A DNA stretch of 64,000 nucleotides, from positions 1-64,000 of the forward strand of contig JAKQIY010000085.1 in assembly GCA_029561455.1 (NCBI GenBank), given 5' to 3'. Below the pieces are notes generated by a model. The model saw nothing but the letters and a program-made list of their open reading frames with translations, searched no databases and was not told the DNA's origin. The translations under genes and the position numbers were made by a program. How positions within the stretch are numbered: the stretch's first letter is position 1; the number at the start of each line of letters is the position of its first letter. Below, in pieces: positions 8,459-16,936 of the stretch. The stretch comes from a bacterium. GTDB taxonomy: Bacteria > Zhuqueibacterota > Zhuqueibacteria > Residuimicrobiales > Krinioviventaceae.

Positions 8459-9313
8459 ATGAAAAAACATATTTCTACAGTATCTCTCTTGATTTTATTT
8501 TTTTATCTGCCAATTTATGGACAGGAAACCACACTGCAACTTCCTACTAACGACAACACCGGCAGCTTTAATGTAACCAATAGCAACGGAACCAGCGTTT
8601 TCAAAGTAGATGGCAGCGGCTGCATGAGCGGCGACGGCAGCGGCCTCGCGAATACCAAATCCGTTGTAAATTATCTACAGGGTAATCAGTATGTCAGGTT
8701 CCATGAAGGGGCGATTCCCGGACTCAATTTATATGAAGCCCAGGTTATGCGGGAGGTAACTATTAGCTGCCCGGGGCCCGGTATTATTTGGGCTCATGCC
8801 GGCGGTTATCTTGATTGGGAGAGTGTAGATGAAGACCTGGCCAGAATATGGTTTTATCCGCATCCAACTGTATCACCCGTCAGTAGTTGGGAAACTCCCG
8901 ATTTTCATAACCTGCAGATTGTGAGTGATTATCAATGCGCAGATTCATCCGATCAATACACATCATGGTCAATTTCCAAAGTATATACGGTCTCAAGCGC
9001 CGGTGATTTTACAGTCAAGGTTTGCGCCGATAAACCATTTACATCCTCCAAATTCCTTATCTGCGATATTTGTATGTACCTGTTGTTTATACCCACCGGT
9101 GGTACGGGGCCGGCCGGCGCATTATTCGCTTCATCCCAAGCCCCGGAAGTTATTTATCCCGACACACCAACAGGATATACTATTGACGGCAGTCAGCCTT
9201 TTTACGGAAAGGAAGAAAAACCGACCAATGAAACCGCGAGAATTACCAGGCTTGAAAATGAGATTGATGAACTAAAACATAAAATAAACCTGCTGCTTGA
9301 AGCAAGGAATTAA
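8459..9313 (+). CDS. Secreted fibre-like protein with C-terminal coiled coil
   Basis: A 284-residue exported protein. ATG 8459 is chosen because AGGA (8447-8450) is 8 bases upstream and the signal peptide starts cleanly (MKKHISTVSLLILFF...IYGQE); ATG 8453 is also possible. The segment FNVTNSNGTSVFKVDGSG...GDGSGL resembles the repeat at the start of phage tail-fibre and trimeric surface proteins. A beta-rich middle follows. The last 30 residues (ARITRLENEIDELKHKINLLLEARN) form a heptad coiled coil, which suggests trimerisation. No sorting domain is present. The stop at 9311-9313 is followed in the same frame by a second coiled-coil remnant. Confidence 0.7.
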   Translation: MKKHISTVSLLILFFYLPIYGQETTLQLPTNDNTGSFNVTNSNGTSVFKVDGSGCMSGDGSGLANTKSVVNYLQGNQYVRFHEGAIPGLNLYEAQVMREVTISCPGPGIIWAHAGGYLDWESVDEDLARIWFYPHPTVSPVSSWETPDFHNLQIVSDYQCADSSDQYTSWSISKVYTVSSAGDFTVKVCADKPFTSSKFLICDICMYLLFIPTGGTGPAGALFASSQAPEVIYPDTPTGYTIDGSQPFYGKEEKPTNETARITRLENEIDELKHKINLLLEARN

Positions 9314-9601
9314 AAAGACCATGTCGGTAACGATACCACACTGGCCTCTGCCGATATGGACGGCATAATGATGATCTGCCAGCAGGCGCTGGAAAAACGC
9401 ACCATGTAATTGAAACAGGCGAAAACCAGGATTGCCGAAATTGAAAAAGCATTGTCAGTACAAAATGCCCAAATTGCAGCACAGCAAACCAGCATTGAAA
9501 ATATAACAAATAAATTTAACGACATTGAAACCAAATTAAATTCAATTGTAAATAATTCGGAATTAACTTATATTACCTCTACACCCATAAAATTGGAGTA
9601 G
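9314..9601 (+). pseudogene. Decayed coiled-coil gene remnant
   Basis: Directly after the stop at 9311-9313, in the same frame, the sequence stays open and protein-like (DHVGNDTTLASADMDG...QQALEKRTM), meets a TAA at 9407-9409, and continues into a convincing coiled coil (LKQAKTRIAEIEKALSVQNAQ...FNDIETKLNSI) to a stop at 9599-9601. There is no start codon with a ribosome binding site for either part. It looks like the 3' end of a fibre-like gene fused to, or left beside, the intact gene. Translation of the last part from TTG 9410 (63 residues) cannot be excluded. Confidence 0.6.
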
Positions 9602-9605
9602 AATA

Positions 9606-11060
9606 ATGAAGAGGGAAAAATCATATCTACTATTACTCTTGATCCTGTTATTAACAGTACCGGTAGTTCAGGCCAGTCTGTCAATTGGTACAGGTACCAC
9701 ATTTTCGCTCGGTTCGGCAACATTGAGTTTAAGCGGCGACTGGACCAATACCGGCACATTTACAGCCGGTTCGGGCACGGTCATATTTAACGGCGCCAGC
9801 GGCAACCAGACTATTACCAATTCCTCAGGTGAAACATTTTACAATATCACAGTTAACAAAGCCGCCGGCGATGTGCTACTTGCCAATAATATCACAGTCA
9901 ACGGCACATTAACTTTAACCGGCGGCGATGTTGATCTGAATGGAAAGGTTCTCACCCTGGGTAGTTCGGGGTCTTTGAGCGAAACTGCCGGCAACACGGT
10001 CAAGGGCGCAACCGGTTATATCACCTGTTCATCGGACCTGAATGCCCCTTCCGGCGTCAATCCCCATGGCATAGGCGCTACAATAACCAGCGCTGCCAAT
10101 CTGGGTGCAACGACCATCGTCAGGGGACATGCAGCCCAAAGCGGCCAGAGTAATTCGGGAATTCTGCGCTATTTTACAATAACGCCCACAAATAATTCAT
10201 CGCTGAATGCCACGGTTGTTATTAATTATGATGAGAGCGAACTGAACAGCATCACCGAATCCGAACTAACCGCTTTCCGCTCGGAAGACAGCGGCAGCAC
10301 CTGGACGCTGATTGCCGGAAGCACATTAAACGCCGGTTCCAATAATGTTACATCCGGCGGTATGGCGACATTATCGAGGCTTACACTGGCCTCAACTACA
10401 AATCCACTGGGTGAGAGCAACTCGGTTCTTGTCAAAGCCAAAATCTTTCTTGAAGGCTGCTATAACACAGAAACAAATCAAATGGGTGTCGCCATTAACA
10501 GCAACATCCCTTTAACCTCACCATACAGCCAGGATGCCCGCACGGTCGGCAGCATCCCGGCGACCATTACGGACTGGGCGCTGGTTGAATTGCGGTCTAC
10601 TGCAAGCGGCGCGGCTGTTGCCTCCACAAGCGCTTTTTTACGGCAGGATGGCTGCATTGTCGCCGATAACGGCACTACAGATTATATTATTATGACAGCC
10701 GATCCGGGCAATTATTATCTTGTGGTACGGCACCGCAACCACCTCGCGGTTATGAGCGACGAAACCCATGCTTTTAACGGCCTCAGTTCCACATTGTACA
10801 ATTTTACAGTGGACGCCGCTACAGCTTTTGACAAATACTATGGCGGACAAGCGGCAGTACTGGAAACAGGAGTTTACGGCATGTTCTGCGGCGATCCTAA
10901 TAACAGTGACGTGGTTAATGCTACAGATTATTTGAATGTTAAAACACAAATCGGCAATTCCGGCTATTATAAACAGGATTGTAATTTAAGTGGCACCGTC
11001 AATGCTACCGATTACCTGGTTGTTAAACCCAATAGCGGCAAAACGAGTCAAATCGAATAA
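9606..11060 (+). CDS. Secreted repeat protein with dockerin-like C-terminus
   Basis: A 484-residue exported protein; GGAG lies 7 bases before the start. A signal peptide (LLLLLILLLTVPVVQAS) is followed by a Gly/Thr/Asn-rich beta-solenoid-like region (SLGSATLSLSGDWTNTGTFTAGSGTVIFNG) as found in large surface proteins, then a globular part with a carboxypeptidase-regulatory-like look (YYLVVRHRNHLAVMS). The C-terminus has two calcium-loop segments, DPNNSDVVNATDY and DCNLSGTVNATDY, matching dockerin type I repeats. Unlike its neighbours it lacks the sorting tail. It is only 19 bases from the next gene, so the two are probably cotranscribed. Cohesin partner not seen in the window. Confidence 0.75.
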   Translation: MKREKSYLLLLLILLLTVPVVQASLSIGTGTTFSLGSATLSLSGDWTNTGTFTAGSGTVIFNGASGNQTITNSSGETFYNITVNKAAGDVLLANNITVNGTLTLTGGDVDLNGKVLTLGSSGSLSETAGNTVKGATGYITCSSDLNAPSGVNPHGIGATITSAANLGATTIVRGHAAQSGQSNSGILRYFTITPTNNSSLNATVVINYDESELNSITESELTAFRSEDSGSTWTLIAGSTLNAGSNNVTSGGMATLSRLTLASTTNPLGESNSVLVKAKIFLEGCYNTETNQMGVAINSNIPLTSPYSQDARTVGSIPATITDWALVELRSTASGAAVASTSAFLRQDGCIVADNGTTDYIIMTADPGNYYLVVRHRNHLAVMSDETHAFNGLSSTLYNFTVDAATAFDKYYGGQAAVLETGVYGMFCGDPNNSDVVNATDYLNVKTQIGNSGYYKQDCNLSGTVNATDYLVVKPNSGKTSQIE

Positions 11061-11079
11061 ATACTTGAGGAATAGACAA

Positions 11080-12189
11080 ATGAATCATAAAATGATCCTG
11101 TTTTTTATTTTGATATTATTTTTTGCCGGTTTGGCAATAGCGGGAGATGTGACCGTTTCATTGTCAGGTTCAAATCCCTTGTCTGTGAATATTAAAGGCA
11201 GCAGCAGTAATCAGCAAGCCGGTAGTATCAGTATCTATTTGTACTTTTGCGATGATGCTACAACAGCCCTTGATTTAAGCAATGTCAATGATGACCAGTT
11301 GGAAACCACCTGGGGATGGGGTAATTCATTCCGCACCCAGGATATTCAAACCGGCTCCTGGATTAAAGGCGGCTATACCTTTACCCAAAGACTCTTTTAT
11401 GACAACGCCGACCTCGGCGACCAGAACGATTACTGGACTACTGAAGGTATAAATGCCCTGGTCTGCACATTCAGCCCTTTAGGCAGCGGACACGCCTATA
11501 TTGAAGTCAATGGCGACGACGGCCTGGCGGACTGGTCAGCCAATGCCCACACTATTACATATACAAACCAGGATATAGCGCTCCCTGTGGAGCTTGCCGC
11601 TTTTTCGGCGGTTTCTACTTCAGAAGGTGTGTTGCTTAAATGGTCCACAGAGAGCGAAATAAAAAATCTCGGCTTTGTCCTGGAGAAAAAAATACAAGGA
11701 GTGACTGATTTTACAACCATTGCTTCCTACAAGACTCACAATGCCCTGACCGGCCAGGGAACCAGTACGTCGAATACAGATTACTCATTTACTGATGCTC
11801 AGGTAGCTGCAGGGGATTCTTGTACTTACCGTCTTTCCAATGTTGATCTTGATGGAACCAGATCATTCCTGTCAACCTTTAAAATGATTGTAACACAGAA
11901 CGTTATCCCCCAGACGACAAAACTATTACCGGCGTATCCCAATCCTTTTAATCCGGAAACCAGGATCACTTATCAATTACACAGGAATACGCGGGTTACA
12001 ATAACGGTTTATGATCTGCTGGGCCGGCAGGTAAAAACCCTGGTTGATGATCAACACACGGCAGGATTATATCATATTATATGGAATGGAACCGATGCTA
12101 AAGGAGCCAAAGCTGCCAGCGGAGCTTATCTCATACGCATGCAAACACAAGAGGAAACGCAAACCCATAAAGTGTTGCTGTTGAAATAA
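11080..12189 (+). CDS. Secreted sorting-domain protein, paralogue 1
   Basis: A 369-residue exported protein starting MNHKMILFFILIL with TTGAGG upstream and a signal peptide ending GLAIAG. The head (about 20-165: VNIKGSSSNQQAGSISIYLYFCDDATTALDLSNVNDDQ...) belongs to no family I recognise; it looks beta-rich. The fibronectin-like module starts at LPVELAAFSA (about 167) and the sorting domain at YPNPFNPE (about 286). The next gene encodes a protein of exactly the same length with the same head, so this is a tandem duplication. Its sorting tail is more diverged from the array consensus than that of its twin. Confidence 0.8.
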   Translation: MNHKMILFFILILFFAGLAIAGDVTVSLSGSNPLSVNIKGSSSNQQAGSISIYLYFCDDATTALDLSNVNDDQLETTWGWGNSFRTQDIQTGSWIKGGYTFTQRLFYDNADLGDQNDYWTTEGINALVCTFSPLGSGHAYIEVNGDDGLADWSANAHTITYTNQDIALPVELAAFSAVSTSEGVLLKWSTESEIKNLGFVLEKKIQGVTDFTTIASYKTHNALTGQGTSTSNTDYSFTDAQVAAGDSCTYRLSNVDLDGTRSFLSTFKMIVTQNVIPQTTKLLPAYPNPFNPETRITYQLHRNTRVTITVYDLLGRQVKTLVDDQHTAGLYHIIWNGTDAKGAKAASGAYLIRMQTQEETQTHKVLLLK

Positions 12190-12206
12190 TCTCCTGAAAC
12201 TTACAT

Positions 12207-12235
12207 CCTCCCGGAATCCTAAAATTTTCGGGAGG
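12207..12235 (+). terminator. Weak terminator hairpin
   Basis: A 7-bp stem (CCTCCCG with CGGGAGG) around a 15-base loop, 17 bases after the stop codon; no T-run. Confidence 0.55.
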
Positions 12236-12403
12236 TACAAATATAAAAATCAACAGGTTATTCTCAGTTTTTACTGGGGGATATGTTTTTAGGTATCATT
12301 ATTTTTTACAATGGCTATTGAATAATGCTATTACTACTGATTACCGGTTATTAAACCCGAAAGTTTATAACAAGGCAAATTGTATAACTCATGGGATCTA
12401 AAA

Positions 12404-13513
12404 ATGAAACATAAAATAATCACCTTCCTTGGTTTAACATTATTATTCACCGGTTTTGCATTTGCGGGCAATGTTACCATTTCTTTGGTGGGAGAAAATC
12501 CTTTAACCATTAACATCAAAGGCAGCAGCAGCAACCAGCAGGCCGGTAGTATTAGTATTTATCTGTATTATTGCGATGATGCAACAACAACCCTTGATAT
12601 TAGCAATGTCAATGACGATCAGTTGGAAACCACCTGGGGGTGGGGTAGTTTTTTACGCACTCAAAATATTACCACCGGCTCCTGGGTAAAGGGCGGTTAT
12701 ACCTTCACCCGCAGATTGTTGTATGATAATGCAGGGGTCAGCTCTTTGGATGATTACTGGAGCACCGGCGGCATCAATGCCCTGGTTTGTACTTTTAGCG
12801 CCGTCGGCAGCGGCCACGCCTGGATAGAAGTCAACGGCGCCGACGGCCTGGCGGACTGGGCTGGTAATGCTCACGTTGTTACATACTCTAACCAGGAACA
12901 AGCCCTGCCGGTAGAACTGTCCGCCTTTTCTGCAATTTCTGTTGCGGAAGGAGCGCTGATTTCATGGGCGACAGAAAGTGAAATGAAAAACCTCGGCTTT
13001 ATTTTAGAGAAAAAAAACCGGCACGAGACAGATTTTACAACAATTGCTTCCTACAAAACGCATGCAAATCTGGCCGGTCAGGGAACGACATCGCTCCATA
13101 CAGAATATTCATTCATCGATACCAATGTTGCTGCCGGGGATACTTGTACGTACCGGCTTGCCGATGTGGATCGGGAAGGAATCATGACCGTTTTAGGGAC
13201 AATACAAGCTATTGTTACACAAGGCGAGACGCCGGCAGGTACGGATTTACTGCCGGCCTATCCCAATCCCTTTAATCCCGAAACCACGGTGAAATACACA
13301 CTGCATCAAGATGCGCTGGTAACGATCACGGTGTATGACCTGCTGGGCCGCCTGGTAAAGACATTAGTAGATGAAAATCAGACCGCCGGCTCGTATCATA
13401 TCGTTTGGAATGGAACTAATAATCTCGGCGCGCAGGCAGCCAGCGGCGCGTACCTGGTGCGAATGCAAACGGCTGAAGTGACGCAAACGCAAAAAGTGTT
13501 ATTGCTAAAGTAA
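12404..13513 (+). CDS. Secreted sorting-domain protein, paralogue 2
   Basis: A 369-residue exported protein starting MKHKIITFLGLTLL. The head is nearly the same as in the gene at 11080-12189 (NIKGSSSNQQAGSISIYLYY, NVNDDQLETTWGWG, SGHAWIEVNGADGLADW) and not otherwise recognised. The C-terminal sorting tail is close to those of the genes at 404, 2442 and 6414, unlike that of its twin, so tail and head have different histories. The ribosome binding site is weak (GGGA at 12393). A signal peptide ends at FAFAG. Surface location inferred from the sorting domain. Confidence 0.8.
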   Translation: MKHKIITFLGLTLLFTGFAFAGNVTISLVGENPLTINIKGSSSNQQAGSISIYLYYCDDATTTLDISNVNDDQLETTWGWGSFLRTQNITTGSWVKGGYTFTRRLLYDNAGVSSLDDYWSTGGINALVCTFSAVGSGHAWIEVNGADGLADWAGNAHVVTYSNQEQALPVELSAFSAISVAEGALISWATESEMKNLGFILEKKNRHETDFTTIASYKTHANLAGQGTTSLHTEYSFIDTNVAAGDTCTYRLADVDREGIMTVLGTIQAIVTQGETPAGTDLLPAYPNPFNPETTVKYTLHQDALVTITVYDLLGRLVKTLVDENQTAGSYHIVWNGTNNLGAQAASGAYLVRMQTAEVTQTQKVLLLK

Positions 13514-13536
13514 GCTCAAATCTTGTCAATTATTTC

Positions 13537-13567
13537 CCTACCCGATGGCTCCTGGCTTTCGGGTAGG
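13537..13567 (+). terminator. Terminator hairpin
   Basis: A 9-bp stem (CCTACCCGA with TCGGGTAGG) around a 13-base loop, 24 bases after the stop of paralogue 2. Confidence 0.7.
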
Positions 13568-13604
13568 TGAAAATAACATTTCAAAATATTTTGAGTGTAA
13601 TATA

Positions 13605-13633
13605 TTGACATTTAACTATTGATTTTCTATATT
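13605..13633 (+). promoter_or_regulatory. Sigma-70-like promoter
   Basis: TTGACA (13605-13610), a 17-base spacer and TATATT (13628-13633), one base off the -10 consensus. It lies after a terminator and about 190 bases ahead of the gene at 13824, so a long 5' leader would result. AT-rich surroundings raise the chance of a false match. Confidence 0.5.
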
Positions 13634-13823
13634 CATAGACGAGTCACTAACAAGTTTTCATATTTTCCTGAGCAAGTAATTTTTTATCAAATTAGCGATA
13701 ATTTAATTATTAAGCATTTTACTTATTATATAAAATTTATTTGATTTATTACTTGTATTTACCGGGGACATGACTTCCCCGATCCAGAATTTAATAATTA
13801 AACAATTTATTTATGGAGGATTT

Positions 13824-14918
13824 ATGAAAAAGTTGTTACTGCTTTTATGCCTGTTCTTATTATTACAGGCCAATTCAATATTTTCACAATCCGGTACTTT
13901 TGATTTTGAAACCGCGACTTATGTCGGCGATGGAAGTGTAGCACAAACGGTTTCGGGTGTTATAATTAACGTAGTCGATGAAGCATATGATACCAGGATA
14001 GATGATTGCTCCGGTTATGCCGGCATGAGTGGAATTGCAGCTTATGCCTGTAAAGGAGATCCACCGCCAACATGGATGACAGTGACCTTTTCTCAACCTG
14101 TCGATGTCACAACTTTGAGAGCGGCTGAAGTCAATTTTACATTAACAACCAATTGGGTTTTTACGCCCAATACAGGTACACCAAAAACCATTTCAATTGA
14201 TGGCGAGAATGGCACGACGGCAACTCTGGATTTTGCTGGAATTACATCAATCGTGATAACCCGGCAAGATGAAGGACACTTAAATTTTGTTATTGACGAT
14301 GTTGTCTTTGAGGCATCACTTCCCGTGGGTCTGTCATCATTTACCGCCCGGGCTGAAGGTCAAGCTATAGTCCTGAACTGGAGTACCGCCACTGAAACCG
14401 ATAACCTCGGTTTTATCCTGGAACGAACGGCAGGCAACGGAGTTTGGCAACCGGTCGCTTCATATAAAACCAATGCGGCATTAAAGGGTCAGGGTAACAG
14501 TTCCACTACCACCAACTATACTTTTACCGACAATACAGTCTCCGCCGGCAAGGAATATCGTTACCGCCTGGGCGACGTCAATGTTGCAGGTATAATAACC
14601 ATGCACTCCCCCATTGTCGTTATTATGGCCGCTTTACCGCAGAATACAGAACTGTTCAATGCCTATCCCAATCCCTTTAACCCGCAAACCACCATCAATT
14701 ATACCCTGCAAAAAGATGCGCAGGTGACGATCACAGTGTATGACCTGCTGGGCCGCCTGGTAAAGACATTAGTAGATGAAAATCAAACCGCCGGTTCGTA
14801 CGATGTAACCTGGAACGGTTCGGATGCGATTGGGAACAAAGCCGCCAGTGGCGCGTACTTGGTGCGGATGCAAACGGCAGAGGTTACGCAAATACAAAAA
14901 GTACTGCTGCTAAAATAA
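13824..14918 (+). CDS. Secreted sorting-domain protein with unrecognised beta head
   Basis: A 364-residue exported protein; the start follows GGAGG (13815-13819) and begins MKKLLLLLCLFLLLQ with cleavage near IFSQSG. The head (about 22-165: GTFDFETATYVGDGSVAQTVSG..., VTFSQPVDVTTLRAAEV..., IVITRQDEGHLNFVIDDVVFE) has the look of the beta-sandwich domains that end in 'IDDV' (choice-of-anchor or CBM-like) but I cannot name the family. The fibronectin-like module starts at LPVGLSSFTA and the sorting domain at YPNPFNPQT (about 281). Several cysteines in the head (DDCSGYAG, AYACKG) may form a disulphide. Confidence 0.8.
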   Translation: MKKLLLLLCLFLLLQANSIFSQSGTFDFETATYVGDGSVAQTVSGVIINVVDEAYDTRIDDCSGYAGMSGIAAYACKGDPPPTWMTVTFSQPVDVTTLRAAEVNFTLTTNWVFTPNTGTPKTISIDGENGTTATLDFAGITSIVITRQDEGHLNFVIDDVVFEASLPVGLSSFTARAEGQAIVLNWSTATETDNLGFILERTAGNGVWQPVASYKTNAALKGQGNSSTTTNYTFTDNTVSAGKEYRYRLGDVNVAGIITMHSPIVVIMAALPQNTELFNAYPNPFNPQTTINYTLQKDAQVTITVYDLLGRLVKTLVDENQTAGSYDVTWNGSDAIGNKAASGAYLVRMQTAEVTQIQKVLLLK

Positions 14919-14936
14919 TATTCTTACCTTGAAATA

Positions 14937-14969
14937 CACCTCCCTGAATTAAGTATTTTTCAGGAGGTG
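14937..14969 (+). terminator. Terminator-like hairpin
   Basis: CACCTCCCTGAA pairs with TTCAGGAGGTG with one bulged base, around a 10-base loop, 18 bases after the stop codon. Confidence 0.65.
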
Positions 14970-14983
14970 ATGATAAAATGATA

Positions 14984-15012
14984 TTGACAAATAAAAAAAT
15001 TTTAATTATACT
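14984..15012 (+). promoter_or_regulatory. Sigma-70-like promoter facing a terminator
   Basis: TTGACA (14984-14989), exactly 17 bases of A/T-rich spacer, then TATACT (15007-15012). The predicted start would fall at about 15018-15020, inside the terminator hairpin at 15016-15051, so only a very short RNA could form unless the terminator is read through. Confidence 0.45.
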
Positions 15013-15015
15013 AAT

Positions 15016-15051
15016 AAACGGATTTGCGTTTTCCTGCCGCTAAATCCGTTT
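15016..15051 (+). terminator. Rho-independent terminator
   Basis: AAACGGATTT (15016-15025) pairs with AAATCCGTTT (15042-15051), followed by a T-run. Strong intrinsic terminator on the + strand. Confidence 0.85.
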
Positions 15052-15344
15052 TTTTCTTTACACAAAATGCAGGAAAAATTAATTAACCCCGGCGAGTGTA
15101 TCAAGTACACGATGATTGATAAACCGGTGGGAAATCACGAAAAAATCAACACCAGGAGGAAACGCAAAACAGGGTGGATGGGGCTTTTTTTACCGGGATA
15201 GCAACAATTTAATTCTTGTATAATCACAGGTTTGAACTGGAAATTGTTAATAGTCAATTTTTTAGGCTTGATACAATTATGTTTAATCACATTTTATGCG
15301 TGGAGATTTAATGGATTAACAAATTATAAGAAAGGGGTAACACC

Positions 15345-16763
15345 ATGTTAAAAGAACATTTACGCCTTCTGTATTTCAATTTATTTGTAACTTTAATAAC
15401 AATGAGTTCAACCCAATTAATTGCTCAGAGTTATTATGTGTTAACCGGGGCAAATAATGGCTGGCAGAGCTATAATGGTAACTATTACAAAGAAAGCTAC
15501 CAGATTTTATCCAGACCGGTATATAAACACGCCACAAACACTTATTACCTTTATTTTGATCTGACTTTTAGCGCTATATGGTTGATAGATAATGATACGA
15601 ATGGGAGCACAACAGCCTTTTATAAATGGTCAAACAATGATTATCCCCCGGTGGGTAAATATGAAATTGATTTTGCCTATGACTCAAACGAACCAACCCT
15701 CGCCAAAGTACTGAATGCTCAAATTACTTTTACAGACGGCAGCTCATTTACACCCAATATCAGCAAAGGCAGCGCCAACCAGATTTTGGGCCGCTTTCAA
15801 TTAAGTGGCGACGAAACCGGGGCATTATTAACAGCTGCTTCCATTAAAATTAACGGAACAAGATCAGGATTATCTAACTTGAAACTGTGGGAATCCGCAG
15901 ATGCTGTTTTCAATTCCGTATCCGATACCCAATTGGGCTCCACTATTGCCATAGATCCGGGCGATGGTCATTCCGTAGGTTATTCTGGATTTTCCAGTTC
16001 AATCACCACCAGCGGAATTTATTATTTTCTCACTGCGGATATGGCAACCGAAGCATCCGGCATAATGCAATCAATAATTGTTAATAATACCAATCTTGGT
16101 ATTACCAGCGGGTCATTATCCGGCGTCATCGATAACGCCCCGCTTGCCAATGGCGATGTCTCCCTGCCGGTTTCCCTTATTTCGTTCTCGGCAAATATAA
16201 ATGGTAATTTTATTGTATTACAATGGATTACCGGCAGCGAAACCGATAACCTCGGCTTTATTCTGGAACGGGCGGAGGGTAACAGCGCCTGGCAATCCAT
16301 TGCATCTTATCAAACACATCCGGCGTTAAAAGGGCGGGGCAACGCTTCCACATTTACAACTTATACTTTATTTGATAATGATGTTACCGCCGGTACCCAG
16401 TACCGGTATCGTTTGAGCGATGTTACTGCATCCGGGGCGTTGACATTGCACTCCCCTGTTTCAATCACTATGACAGCCCTGCCGAATACCACAGAATTGC
16501 TCACGGCATACCCTAATCCATTTAATCCCGTAACAAACATACATTACAAACTGGCCGGGGAAACAGCAGTAACAATTATAATTTACGATATGCTCGGCCG
16601 TGTGGTAAAAACTTTGCTCGATCAACATCAAGCTGCCGGAGAGTATGACCTGGTGTGGAATGGCAGGCAAGATGCCGGAGGCCAGGTTTCCAGTGGTACA
16701 TACCTCATTCGTATGCAAAGCCAACTTGGAACCAGGACCCAAAAAATACTGCTGCTGCAATAA
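15345..16763 (+). CDS. Secreted sorting-domain protein sharing a module with the discoidin gene
   Basis: A 472-residue exported protein; AAAGGGG precedes the start. A signal peptide ends near LIAQS. Residues about 28-125 form an unrecognised head rich in Tyr and Asn (YYVLTGANNGWQSYNGNYYKESY). Residues about 126-273 (ITFTDGSSFTPNISKGSANQILGRF..., TGLSNLKLW-like RSGLSNLKLW, GSLSGVIDNAPLANGDVSLPV) match the second domain of the protein at 6414-7967. The fibronectin-like module and a diverged sorting domain (YPNPFNPVTNIHYKL, about residue 389) follow. It is the last gene of the + strand surface-protein array. Confidence 0.82.
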   Translation: MLKEHLRLLYFNLFVTLITMSSTQLIAQSYYVLTGANNGWQSYNGNYYKESYQILSRPVYKHATNTYYLYFDLTFSAIWLIDNDTNGSTTAFYKWSNNDYPPVGKYEIDFAYDSNEPTLAKVLNAQITFTDGSSFTPNISKGSANQILGRFQLSGDETGALLTAASIKINGTRSGLSNLKLWESADAVFNSVSDTQLGSTIAIDPGDGHSVGYSGFSSSITTSGIYYFLTADMATEASGIMQSIIVNNTNLGITSGSLSGVIDNAPLANGDVSLPVSLISFSANINGNFIVLQWITGSETDNLGFILERAEGNSAWQSIASYQTHPALKGRGNASTFTTYTLFDNDVTAGTQYRYRLSDVTASGALTLHSPVSITMTALPNTTELLTAYPNPFNPVTNIHYKLAGETAVTIIIYDMLGRVVKTLLDQHQAAGEYDLVWNGRQDAGGQVSSGTYLIRMQSQLGTRTQKILLLQ

Positions 16764-16936
16764 ACCGGTATTACTGGTAATTTCAAAAATATTTCTTCCT
16801 AATTGTACCAGGATAATATCAGTATAACTTTTTCACGATTAAAGGAAGAAACAATAAATGAATTTTGTTAATTTGAATGAATAGATATAATTCATAATTA
16901 ACGGTTACTCTGATTCAATAGAAAAGGAGAAACAAT

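Larger units (their letters stand above)
13514..13823. other. Intergenic with terminator and promoter
   Basis: A 310-base gap: a terminator at 13537-13567, a good promoter-like pair at 13605-13633, then about 170 bases of very AT-rich leader ending in GGAGG for the next gene. Confidence 0.6.
14919..15344. other. Intergenic with terminator, promoter and second terminator
   Basis: A 426-base gap holding a hairpin at 14937-14969, a promoter-like pair at 14984-15012, a rho-independent terminator at 15016-15051, then about 290 bases without a recognised feature. In the last part, GGGGCTTTTTTT (about 15180) is a T-run without a clear stem. Confidence 0.6.

Noticed and set aside
9407-9409. Stop codon recoding in the fibre-like gene
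   Set aside because: The codons at 9311 and 9407 are both TAA, which ends many intact genes here, so decay is far more likely than readthrough.
15090-15200. Possible riboswitch-like sequence (GGTGGGAAATCACG, AGGAGGAAACGCAAAACAGGGTGG) upstream of the gene at 15345
   Set aside because: I tried to match it to the c-di-GMP and other known riboswitch patterns, but the conserved cores do not fit.
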